From an uncultured Prochlorococcus sp. (GTDB lineage Bacteria > Cyanobacteriota > Cyanobacteriia > PCC-6307 > Cyanobiaceae), in NCBI GenBank assembly GCA_902536455.1, contig CACAXN010000004.1, forward strand, positions 1 through 64,000: a stretch of 64,000 bases of DNA, given 5' to 3'. Position 1 is the first letter of the stretch. Every line of letters starts with the position of its first letter. The translations under genes and the position numbers were made by a program. A model generated the notes under the pieces. The model made no database searches, had not been told where the DNA came from, and saw only the letters and a program-made list of their open reading frames with translations. Positions 10,920 to 18,190 of the stretch are shown piece by piece.

Positions 10920-11007
10920 GCGGGATAGCTTGGTATCAGTGAGATTACCACTATCGCAGAAAGAAATTATTCAGAAGTGGACGTCCGTTTTTGGGTCCAC
11001 TTTTCTG
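10920..11007 (+). other. two consecutive strong hairpins between tRNA-Thr and integrase remnant
   Basis: Hairpin 1 (10920-10957): GCggGATAGctTGGTA-tcagtgagat-TACCACTATCGC. Hairpin 2 (10972-11007): CAGAAGTGGAC...GTCCACttTTCTG. Confidence 0.6.
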
Positions 11008-11056
11008 TTTTAAAGGCGGATATCTGGAGGTGCATCAAACCTACGATGACACCGAA

Positions 11057-11305
11057 ATGGCAACAATCAGAAGAAGCGGAAGCGGCTGGCAGGTCCTTAT
11101 CAGAAGAAAGAATTATGTCGGCCCGAGGTCAAGAACTTTTCTTTCCAGAGATCTGGCCCAATCATGGGCTAATGCAGTCGAAGATAGAACAAAAAAGGTT
11201 TTTCGGGATAACCCCATCACCCTCCGAGAGGCAATCAATGATTATATAAATGGTCAGCATTTTGCCTTAAATTCATATATATTTAACGGAGATTGTCTTC
11301 AGTAA
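11057..11305 (+). pseudogene. truncated tyrosine-recombinase/integrase N-terminal remnant
   Basis: MATIRRSGSGWQVLIRRKNYVGPRSRTFLSRDLAQSWANAVEDRTKKVFRDNPITLREAINDYING resembles the N-terminal arm/core-binding part of phage-type integrases; no catalytic domain follows; immediately 3' of tRNA-Thr. Confidence 0.65.
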
Positions 11306-11496
11306 TGTCACTATCGTCATACAGGATGCACAGAATTTATCTTGCAGCGACCATGAATTATGGTCTTGGTTCTGATGATCCAGAAGAGTTGGCATACTAC
11401 AACAAAATCAAAAAAGAGATGGATGATATGAAAAAAGAGCCAGTTAAAAAAGGGATACCCCTTAATTGGGATACCCCTGAAAGAATGGATAAATGA
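11305..11496 (+). CDS. small hypothetical protein (island)
   Basis: MSLSSYRMHRIYLAATMNYGLGSDDPEELAYYNKIKKEMDD..., internal ATG of track ORF 11293-11496. Confidence 0.5.
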   Translation: MSLSSYRMHRIYLAATMNYGLGSDDPEELAYYNKIKKEMDDMKKEPVKKGIPLNWDTPERMDK

Positions 11497-11579
11497 ATCT
11501 GAATACTTTTTTATTAATTGATGGGAGTCTGATGCTTATTGGTCTGCCTCTACTGATGATTATTAAAGGGAAAAATTAA
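11493..11579 (+). CDS. 28-aa predicted membrane mini-protein, ATGA-overlapping the upstream ORF
   Basis: MNLNTFLLIDGSLMLIGLPLLMIIKGKN*; start overlaps upstream stop (ATGA). Confidence 0.4.
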   Translation: MNLNTFLLIDGSLMLIGLPLLMIIKGKN

Positions 11580-11721
11580 TCCAAATTCTTACTATTTTAA
11601 CCATATTCAAATTCAATTGTTGATCCTTTATCCGTATATGGGAGTACCTCAAACCGTACATATTTATAAGTCGGATGGCCTGTCTGACTAGTTAGAACAT
11701 GATTGTAGTTGTCATGAGCAA

Positions 11722-11859
11722 ATGTCTACTAAATCCAAACTAAAAGAAAATTATAAATCTGATCTTGAAGAAAGATCAGAGAAAGAACTTCTTGAGGAAG
11801 AAATCAGAAATCAACAAACATTGGATAGCTTTGTTGAATCTGACAAAAACTGGAGCTAA
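11722..11859 (+). CDS. small charged hypothetical protein (45 aa)
   Basis: MSTKSKLKENYKSDLEERSEKELLEEEIRNQQTLDSFVESDKNWS*. Confidence 0.4.
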   Translation: MSTKSKLKENYKSDLEERSEKELLEEEIRNQQTLDSFVESDKNWS

Positions 11860-11885
11860 TCAAAACTTATTTTTAGGAGATTTTT

Positions 11886-12071
11886 ATGAACTTAAAAAGA
11901 TCACCATTTTCAATACTTAATAAAGAAAGAAGAGAAATTGACTATATCAAGGGAGTTTACAAGAGAAAAATTCAAGCTGAAATTGAATCTTATAAAGATC
12001 CCGAAGATGAAGATAAGAGAGATACAATTCAAGCTCAAGATATATTGATGCTTGATAGAATCTCAATTTAA
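11886..12071 (+). CDS. small hypothetical protein (61 aa)
   Basis: ORF with upstream AGGAG (ttaggagattttt ATG). Confidence 0.5.
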   Translation: MNLKRSPFSILNKERREIDYIKGVYKRKIQAEIESYKDPEDEDKRDTIQAQDILMLDRISI

Positions 12072-12134
12072 TTTTAATTTATTGATCCGTAGATCAATAA
12101 TCTTGCTATTAATTAAGTAGAGACTTTTTATTAA

Positions 12135-12224
12135 ATGCCATTAGACATATTTCTAATGAACATGTGTGTAGTAGTTATAGCATTGCTTATCAGAAGAGAA
12201 ATCAAACTTAAGAAGGCGAGATAA
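12135..12224 (+). CDS. 29-aa predicted single-TM mini-protein
   Basis: MPLDIFLMNMCVVVIALLIRREIKLKKAR*; 3 nt upstream of the next mini-ORF. Confidence 0.35.
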   Translation: MPLDIFLMNMCVVVIALLIRREIKLKKAR

Positions 12225-12227
12225 ATT

Positions 12228-12347
12228 ATGAAGACGCAAATTTTTAAAGAGCAATACATTCCAAATATCCATGCCATTACACTTTTACTATTGCTTCTTG
12301 TATGTCTATGGTTACCTCTAGCACTCAGATTCTTATTAATAATTTAG
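12228..12347 (+). CDS. 39-aa predicted single-TM mini-protein
   Basis: MKTQIFKEQYIPNIHAITLLLLLLVCLWLPLALRFLLII*. Confidence 0.4.
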   Translation: MKTQIFKEQYIPNIHAITLLLLLLVCLWLPLALRFLLII

Positions 12348-12375
12348 TCGAATTAATTAGTTAATACTCTTATCC

Positions 12376-12765
12376 TTAAACTCTGCTATATCCTAATTTT
12401 GTTTTAAAGATCTTAAATGGAACTCCTGTACCGTTCATGGCTTCAATAACTTTATCTCCCACAGTTCCGTAAAATTCAACAGAAAAATCAGTTCCCAGTT
12501 CAGCATGAGCCTCAAGATAAACACCTAAAGCTGGATTAGCTAAATGAGCTAGTAAAGCATCATCATTTTTATAAACTTCTGACCATACGAAACGAAGAGA
12601 GTCATCAGGATCTTGATCAAAAGTGTGATGGAGCATTCCTGGTTCCTCAGCTTCAACAGCTTTATCAGTCTTATCTGCAATTTCTAAGTATTCTGCAACC
12701 TTATCTTCCTTAACTTTAAGTTTTGCAAGAAGCATAAATGGAGTATCTGATCCAAAAATAGACAT
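12376..12765 (-). CDS. ABM/dimeric alpha-beta barrel-like protein
   Basis: MSIFGSDTPFMLLAKLKVKEDKVAEYLEIADKTDKAVEAEEPGMLHHTFDQDPDD...FVWSEVYKNDDALLAHL resembles antibiotic-biosynthesis-monooxygenase fold proteins; track ORF starts at 12810 but MSIFGS looks the likelier start. Confidence 0.65.
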   Translation of the reverse strand: MSIFGSDTPFMLLAKLKVKEDKVAEYLEIADKTDKAVEAEEPGMLHHTFDQDPDDSLRFVWSEVYKNDDALLAHLANPALGVYLEAHAELGTDFSVEFYGTVGDKVIEAMNGTGVPFKIFKTKLGYSRV

Positions 12766-12888
12766 AAAAAAAAGACTCTTGCGAGCCAGAGTGATGGGGA
12801 TTTCTATCATGACAAATTAATTAGATACAAACAACTCCATCAATAGTTAATTTTTATTACTTACAAACACCATATGTAGTGCTAGGAT

Positions 12889-12957
12889 TTTAAAAAAGGC
12901 TGGGTGATGGGGATTATCCCGCTTTTTGATTGGGGCGAAGCTAACGCCCTTTTTTTA
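12889..12957 (+). ncRNA. candidate plus-strand small RNA ending in a Rho-independent terminator
   Basis: AAAAAGGCtGGG...CCCGCTTTTT hairpin, then GGGCGaagctaaCGCCCTTTTTTT; the second hairpin is oriented for + strand and no + CDS lies upstream nearby. Confidence 0.4.
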
Positions 12958-13104
12958 TGGGTATAACTTTTTAATAGCTTCTTGTTGTTCTTGTTTTTTT
13001 ATTTCTTCAGCATCATAAACAGGACAAGTATTTTGATTTAGTGATGAGAAAAAAACACTTTTTTTAAAACGTTTGAATATAGGAGTCAATAGTAAACGTT
13101 TCAT
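12955..13104 (-). CDS. 49-aa hypothetical protein, ATGA-coupled to the upstream secreted-protein gene
   Basis: MKRLLLTPIFKRFKKSVFFSSLNQNTCPVYDAEEIKKQEQQEAIKKLYP*; its ATG overlaps the stop of the 13101-13604 ORF; absent from track. Confidence 0.5.
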   Translation of the reverse strand: MKRLLLTPIFKRFKKSVFFSSLNQNTCPVYDAEEIKKQEQQEAIKKLYP

Positions 13105-13604
13105 TTTTTATAATTGCTTAATTGCTCAAACATACTTAAATACTGCAGAGGGAACACGCTGGTTAAACTTTCTATTCTCTCTTCATCTAATACAACACCC
13201 TCTGGTAATTTTTTTACTAACTTTGGAATAGCTTTTTTTGTTTCTTCTCTGCAGAAGTTAATTCTATAAGTAGCTTCTTTTTTTATATTCTTTTTAATTA
13301 ACCCATCTTTTTCAAGCATTGATTTTAAATCAAGATTATTTCCTTTCAGAAGAGCAATTAAAACAGTATCTGCAATTTTTAAAGCTTCCGCAGGTTCTTT
13401 ATCTTTGTTTATTCCAAATATCCAGGTACAGGCACCAACTCCTAATGCTCTCGAAATACAATCATCATTTCCAATTTCATCACAAGGTAATCTAAAAGAC
13501 TCTTCAATTTTTTTTAGATCATAACCATTCTTACCTTCTGGAAAACCAGCTTTAGCAGAAAAAGTAAATAAAAATAATATTGCAGCAAGAATTAATCGTT
13601 TCAC
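13101..13604 (-). CDS. hypothetical secreted protein
   Basis: Signal peptide MKRLILAAILFLFTFSAKAG; several Cys. Confidence 0.65.
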   Translation of the reverse strand: MKRLILAAILFLFTFSAKAGFPEGKNGYDLKKIEESFRLPCDEIGNDDCISRALGVGACTWIFGINKDKEPAEALKIADTVLIALLKGNNLDLKSMLEKDGLIKKNIKKEATYRINFCREETKKAIPKLVKKLPEGVVLDEERIESLTSVFPLQYLSMFEQLSNYKK

Positions 13605-13883
13605 TTAAAAATAACTGGAAATAACCGTTGAATCATAAATATGACCGGCACTCTCAATTAGTGGTATCACTTCTGGATCTTCAAACATAGCTTTTGATTT
13701 ACCTTCTTCGCCCTGTTCAATAAGAATTACACTTGTTGGATCATCTTTCTTTACACCTTTGTATAAGCAAATAATTCCACGCTCTTTATTCATTTGTATA
13801 TTTTCTTCGCTGTCATAAACTGCAGCCCATTCTTCAAAAGGAACGCTAATTTTGAATGTGAAAACGGTAGTTTCAAGAGACAT
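13605..13883 (-). CDS. small alpha-beta barrel-like protein (DUF3764-like)
   Basis: FTFKISVPFEEWAAVYDSEENIQMNKERGIICLYKGVKKDDPTSVILIEQGEEGKSKAMFEDPEVIPLIESAGHI. Confidence 0.6.
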   Translation of the reverse strand: MSLETTVFTFKISVPFEEWAAVYDSEENIQMNKERGIICLYKGVKKDDPTSVILIEQGEEGKSKAMFEDPEVIPLIESAGHIYDSTVISSYF

Positions 13884-13930
13884 AATAAAAAGGAGCTAGT
13901 TGCTCCCTATTCTAGATAGAGTGTCAATAA

Positions 13931-14278
13931 TCAAGAAAAAACTGGTGGATAAGGTGTTTGTCCATTCATTAATGATGTGTCAATTGGTTTACAGATATTC
14001 ATCAATGCATCTTGTCCGAACCCTGGACCAGAGGGTCCATCTATAAACTCCTGAAAATCTTCAGCAGAAATACCCTCTTTTACTTCCCAAAAACAATAAA
14101 CAGGACCAGTTTTAGTTACAGCATTTGCAGAATGGTTAAAAAATCCTTTTTCTTTATTAGCTGCTACCGCATCATCCCATCCACCACCTGGTGACATTGC
14201 CGCATAAGCTGTTTCCCACCATTTTTCAGCTTTTCCTGCCTTAAATTCATGATGAACAATATAAAAAGTTGATGACAT
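13931..14278 (-). CDS. small alpha-beta barrel-like hypothetical protein
   Basis: FYIVHHEFKAGKAEKWWETAYAAM...VYCFWEVKEGISAEDFQEFIDGP. Confidence 0.6.
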   Translation of the reverse strand: MSSTFYIVHHEFKAGKAEKWWETAYAAMSPGGGWDDAVAANKEKGFFNHSANAVTKTGPVYCFWEVKEGISAEDFQEFIDGPSGPGFGQDALMNICKPIDTSLMNGQTPYPPVFS

Positions 14279-14361
14279 AAAATAATTTTTGTTCTGATAA
14301 TAAAGCTACTTGATATAAGTAAAGTTAAGATTAATTTATTTTGAATTCCTAAATAAAAAAA

Positions 14362-14377
14362 GGGGGCTAAAACCCCC
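14362..14377 (-). terminator. Rho-independent terminator of the 14410-14763 gene
   Basis: Reverse strand GGGGGttttagCCCCCTTTTTTT. Confidence 0.75.
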
Positions 14378-14409
14378 AAGCGATCGACTGTCAGTATATA
14401 TAATCTAAA

Positions 14410-14763
14410 TCAGAATCCAGATATTGCTTCATAGAAATCAGCGTCTGGCAGTATTTCCTTCAAGGGTTCAATCTCCTTTGCAGGGCCTTGGACCTGCACA
14501 GTAATATCTGAAACTTCAAAAAGCTTGGGAATCATATGTCCCATATTTTTGAGATGAAATAAAGCGGCGGCACCATCTTTATATGCCTCTCTTACATAAG
14601 CTTTATCTGACCCGCATTTAGTGATATTAAAAAAAAGGCAGTCAGGTTCATTAGCTTTTGTCAGTACCAAAATTTCCTCTAAAAGAGCTATGCACTGGTC
14701 CATCTTCCCATCCTTGATTGTGAAGTGGGGATGGATAGAAACCATGGTTGTATCGAGAGACAT
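14410..14763 (-). CDS. ABM-fold protein
   Basis: SIHPHFTIKDGKMDQCIALLEEILVLTKANEPDCLFFNITKCGSDKAYVREAYKDGAAALFHLKNMGHMI. Confidence 0.7.
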   Translation of the reverse strand: MSLDTTMVSIHPHFTIKDGKMDQCIALLEEILVLTKANEPDCLFFNITKCGSDKAYVREAYKDGAAALFHLKNMGHMIPKLFEVSDITVQVQGPAKEIEPLKEILPDADFYEAISGF

Positions 14764-14903
14764 GAATTTATAGATATTTCTCCTATCTTTTTAGCAACTA
14801 ATCTTTATGAACAAGTTAAAAATATGGATTATCTAAAAATTAAGAATGTTAATTTGGTATCGCATGTACCGTTTATATGTTATTTGAAAGCTATTAATTG
14901 GAT

Positions 14904-15086
14904 ATGAGTTATTTTGCTGAACCAAACCATATTGAATATGATGCATGGTTCGATGAAAACATCGACCCTGTGGATCTTGTGAATTACTCAGATGAAAAGG
15001 AATTCAGTGATTCGGTACACTTTAAGTTCCATAAGATGTCAACTAGAAATTTAACGATTGGTTCTTCTGATAATTTTCACTGGTAA
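14904..15086 (+). CDS. small hypothetical protein
   Basis: MSYFAEPNHIEYDAWFDENIDPVDLVNYSDEKEF...; ATG preferred over upstream TTG. Confidence 0.45.
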   Translation: MSYFAEPNHIEYDAWFDENIDPVDLVNYSDEKEFSDSVHFKFHKMSTRNLTIGSSDNFHW

Positions 15087-15122
15087 GTAAAAGATTTTTC
15101 ACTCCACGAATATTTATGAATC

Positions 15123-15500
15123 TTACGCAGAATATGTTCCATCACTTTCTCTTCTTGCCTTAGCTAGTACAATTTCATCTACAACTTTTTCAATCATGTA
15201 AGCACTTTTTTTACCAAAACATTTTTCTTTTTTAATACTTTCAAAATCATTTGGGATTAAATCATTATGTTCACAACAATCGCATTTAATATCAATTTTC
15301 TTACCTCTGAAAACCTCCAAAGCTCTAGAAAAAATCCATTGCTGAAATGAAATACTCTCCCAACTATCAAAATTCGACCATTCATCAAAATCCCTATTAA
15401 GGATGCCTTTTAATCCATCAGCCTGATTTACATATACTAGATGTGAATCTTTTCTTGGTTCATCATTAATACCAATTGTTTTGACAGAATTTTGATTCAT
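15123..15500 (-). CDS. hypothetical protein with CDCC motif
   Basis: 125-aa ORF; KCDCCEHND. Confidence 0.55.
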   Translation of the reverse strand: MNQNSVKTIGINDEPRKDSHLVYVNQADGLKGILNRDFDEWSNFDSWESISFQQWIFSRALEVFRGKKIDIKCDCCEHNDLIPNDFESIKKEKCFGKKSAYMIEKVVDEIVLAKARRESDGTYSA

Positions 15501-15570
15501 TAAATATAGATTGATTGAGTAGCCTTATAAATCTAGAGGATAATTTCAAAAATATAAACAAAAAAATGTC

Positions 15571-16038
15571 TCACATAAGATCATTAATTGCTTTATCTAA
15601 TCTAGAGGTATGATTTGTATTTCTGAGTAATTCAAAATCCTTAAAATCAAAGCCCGGGCCAACACAACAACTCACTAAAGTAAATTCGCCTGTACTTTTT
15701 GCAGCTTGCCAATATCCAGATGGGATCATTTCTACTGGATTATTGGAATCTAAAATTAAATTTCTTATTAACTTATTATCATTATCTAGGCACCATAAAT
15801 TAAGAGGATCGCCCCTTAGATAAATCCAAATTTCATCAGCATTTTTTACTCTATGCCAAGCACTTTTTGCATCTCTCTCTAAAAGATAATAAATTCCTGT
15901 AATAAAGTTTCTACTTTGGCCATCTTCCCTTATTAGAGAATTCTCACTCCTTGCGATCTCTCTAAACCATCCACCCTCAGGATGAGGAGATAAATTGAAT
16001 TGTTTAATTATTTCTATGTTTTTTTTATTAGGATTCAC
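15571..16038 (-). CDS. cupin superfamily protein (DUF985-like)
   Basis: LSPHPEGGWFREIARSE...GIYYLLERDAKSAWHRVKNADEIWIYLRGDPL. Confidence 0.85.
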   Translation of the reverse strand: MNPNKKNIEIIKQFNLSPHPEGGWFREIARSENSLIREDGQSRNFITGIYYLLERDAKSAWHRVKNADEIWIYLRGDPLNLWCLDNDNKLIRNLILDSNNPVEMIPSGYWQAAKSTGEFTLVSCCVGPGFDFKDFELLRNTNHTSRLDKAINDLM

Positions 16039-16121
16039 ATCACAGAAATATCCTTTAAATTTATCTTATAGTAAAAAAGGAACTGAAAATAAATCAAAAT
16101 AACATATATTTTTCTAAAAAA

Positions 16122-16265
16122 TTAAGCACAAATAACTGACAAATCTACGAAATTTTTATTTTCATCTGCCAGTTCAGTAATTATTCTATTGAGCCATTCA
16201 GAGGTCGTTTCACAATAGCCTACATTTAGAATAGTTTTTTGCTTTGCTGTTTCTTCTTTATTCAT
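16122..16265 (-). CDS. 47-aa hypothetical protein
   Basis: MNKEETAKQKTILNVGYCETTSEWLNRIITELADENKNFVDLSVICA*; absent from track. Confidence 0.4.
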   Translation of the reverse strand: MNKEETAKQKTILNVGYCETTSEWLNRIITELADENKNFVDLSVICA

Positions 16266-16447
16266 AGTTAAAGTATTTTTATATAAATTAGTCTTTAATT
16301 AAATCTATGTGAATAAGTCTTAATTACTATCTATTTTAAAAAGTTGTATTTAATACATATTTAAGAACTGCTAGTAAACAAATAAAATTAAATCGTTGAC
16401 AAGAAAATGTATACAAGTAAGAGTAGAAAAAATTTAATATTTTACCT

Positions 16448-16633
16448 ATGAATAACATCAAGATTGAGGAATTGATGAAAGTAAGGTTCGATGGTATTGC
16501 TAATAGAATTGGGCAATTAAGCAAAAGGGAAAGTGAGTCTTTATTACTTGAGCATCTTGAGTGGTTAGAGGGAGGATGGGAGACTGAAGAAATCTTATTT
16601 TTAAAAAAGCCCTACAGAAAATGGTGGTTCTAA
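16448..16633 (+). CDS. small hypothetical protein
   Basis: MNNIKIEELMKVRFDGIANRIGQLSKRESESLLLEHLEWLEGGWETEEI; preferred over the overlapping antisense ORF. Confidence 0.5.
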   Translation: MNNIKIEELMKVRFDGIANRIGQLSKRESESLLLEHLEWLEGGWETEEILFLKKPYRKWWF

Positions 16634-16651
16634 CTACACTTCCATAAATAA

Positions 16652-17431
16652 TTAATGATGACCCAAAGGACCAGGGCCAGATCCTATTTTATAAGAATTG
16701 TCTAAAGATTTCTCAACAAATAATTTCGCTTTTTGTATGGAATCAAATAGATCAAAACCTAAAGCTTTGTAACCACAAATAGCAGCACTCAAAGTACAGC
16801 CACTGCCATGGGTATTTTTTGTATTTATAAAATTATTAAACAGCCACTCTTTTCTACCATTAAAGTCAAGAAAAAAATCCTTACCTTTCATATCTTTTAA
16901 ACCGCCACCTTTTATAAGTACCGCTTTAGCTCCAAGACCAATAATTTTTCTTGCTGAATTTTCGATATCTTCTTTACTCCTTATTTCCAAACCAGAAAGT
17001 AGATTTGCTTCATAAATATTTGGAGTTACCAAATCAGCAATTGGTAATAAGAGTTTTTTATAAGCATTAATAGCAGAATCTTCCAGTAATTTAGAACCAG
17101 TTCTTGTAACCATTACAGGGTCAATAATTTTGGTTATTTTGTATGTATTTAATTTTGAAGCAGTATTATTAATTATCCTTTCATTTAATAACATTCCAGT
17201 TTTTAAGGCATCAATACCAAAATCAGCAAATAAAGTATCTAACTGATTTAATAAAGTATTATTCTCTACTGGTTGAACGCATGCAACCTCTATACTATTT
17301 TGTGCGGTAATACATGTAATAACAGAACATCCATGTACTCTAAGAGCCATGAAAGTTCTCAAGTCAGCCTGTATGCCTGCTCCACCACCGGAGTCACTAC
17401 CGCCTATTGAAAGTGCAATTTTAGAATACAT
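16652..17431 (-). CDS. thiD: hydroxymethylpyrimidine/phosphomethylpyrimidine kinase
   Basis: IALSIGGSDSGGGAGIQADLRTFMALRVHGCSVITCITAQNS; NTHGSGCTLSAAI. Confidence 0.95.
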   Translation of the reverse strand: MYSKIALSIGGSDSGGGAGIQADLRTFMALRVHGCSVITCITAQNSIEVACVQPVENNTLLNQLDTLFADFGIDALKTGMLLNERIINNTASKLNTYKITKIIDPVMVTRTGSKLLEDSAINAYKKLLLPIADLVTPNIYEANLLSGLEIRSKEDIENSARKIIGLGAKAVLIKGGGLKDMKGKDFFLDFNGRKEWLFNNFINTKNTHGSGCTLSAAICGYKALGFDLFDSIQKAKLFVEKSLDNSYKIGSGPGPLGHH

Positions 17432-17480
17432 AATTTATTAACTCGTTTTTAAAAGGACTATAAATAAATTTTAATTTAAA

Positions 17481-18104
17481 TCAGAAATCTGAATATGCAT
17501 TAAAAAAATCTAACTCTAATTCCATTGCTCTTTTGTATAAATATTTGGCCTGATTAATATCATATGTTTCGTTATTGTTCTCAATAAGATCTTCAAGTGA
17601 ATCTGCTAGCTTTTCAAAGCTCTCATCAGAGTAAGTAATTATCCATTCTTTATATTTAATGTCAAAATCCTCTTTATTCAAACTTTTACCTATCCAAGAA
17701 TAAAGTCGCATACATGGAGTCATTGCAAACATTATTTCAAGAGAGCTGAGTCTTTTGGAAGTATCATCAAGGAAATCTGTATAATTTTTTGTAGCTTTTT
17801 TTATATAGTTATTAGATAAATCAATATCCCATTCTTTTGCATAAGTTTCATGAAGTATTAACTCCTCTGAAACTCCCATTAAAAGTTCACTCAACTTCCT
17901 TATTGAATATTTATCTTTTGATTTGGAAACTGCAAGACCATATGCCCTAGCAAAAGTCTCTAAAAAGAAATAATCTTGAGCTAAATATTCTTGAAATATA
18001 TTTTTAGGTAGACTTCCATTCTTTAAACCTTGAACAAATTTTGTATTTAAACTTAGTAAAGCGATCTCATAATTATCCTCCCAAAGTTTTTTTGTTATTT
18101 TCAT
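17481..18104 (-). CDS. tenA: TenA-family thiaminase/transcriptional activator-like protein
   Basis: FVQGLKNGSLPKNIFQEYLAQDYFFLETFARAYGLAV; downstream of thiD. Confidence 0.9.
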   Translation of the reverse strand: MKITKKLWEDNYEIALLSLNTKFVQGLKNGSLPKNIFQEYLAQDYFFLETFARAYGLAVSKSKDKYSIRKLSELLMGVSEELILHETYAKEWDIDLSNNYIKKATKNYTDFLDDTSKRLSSLEIMFAMTPCMRLYSWIGKSLNKEDFDIKYKEWIITYSDESFEKLADSLEDLIENNNETYDINQAKYLYKRAMELELDFFNAYSDF

Positions 18105-18190
18105 TTTTTTGATTTTTAGTTATTCTAAAATTTTTTATATTTTTTACCTACAAACTTAATCTTATTTTTCTAGGATTAAAAGAAAAAATT

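Noticed and set aside
10977-11249. 90-aa ORF overlapping the integrase remnant in another frame
   Set aside because: The 10991-11305 frame carries the recombinase-like sequence; the other frame has no recognisable features. Considered as a frameshifted continuation, but it is not integrase-like.
11000-17000. Distal direct repeat of the tRNA-Thr 3' end (att site)
   Set aside because: Scanning for GTTCAAGTCCCGACGAGGGCA-like sequence downstream found nothing convincing, so no element end is annotated.
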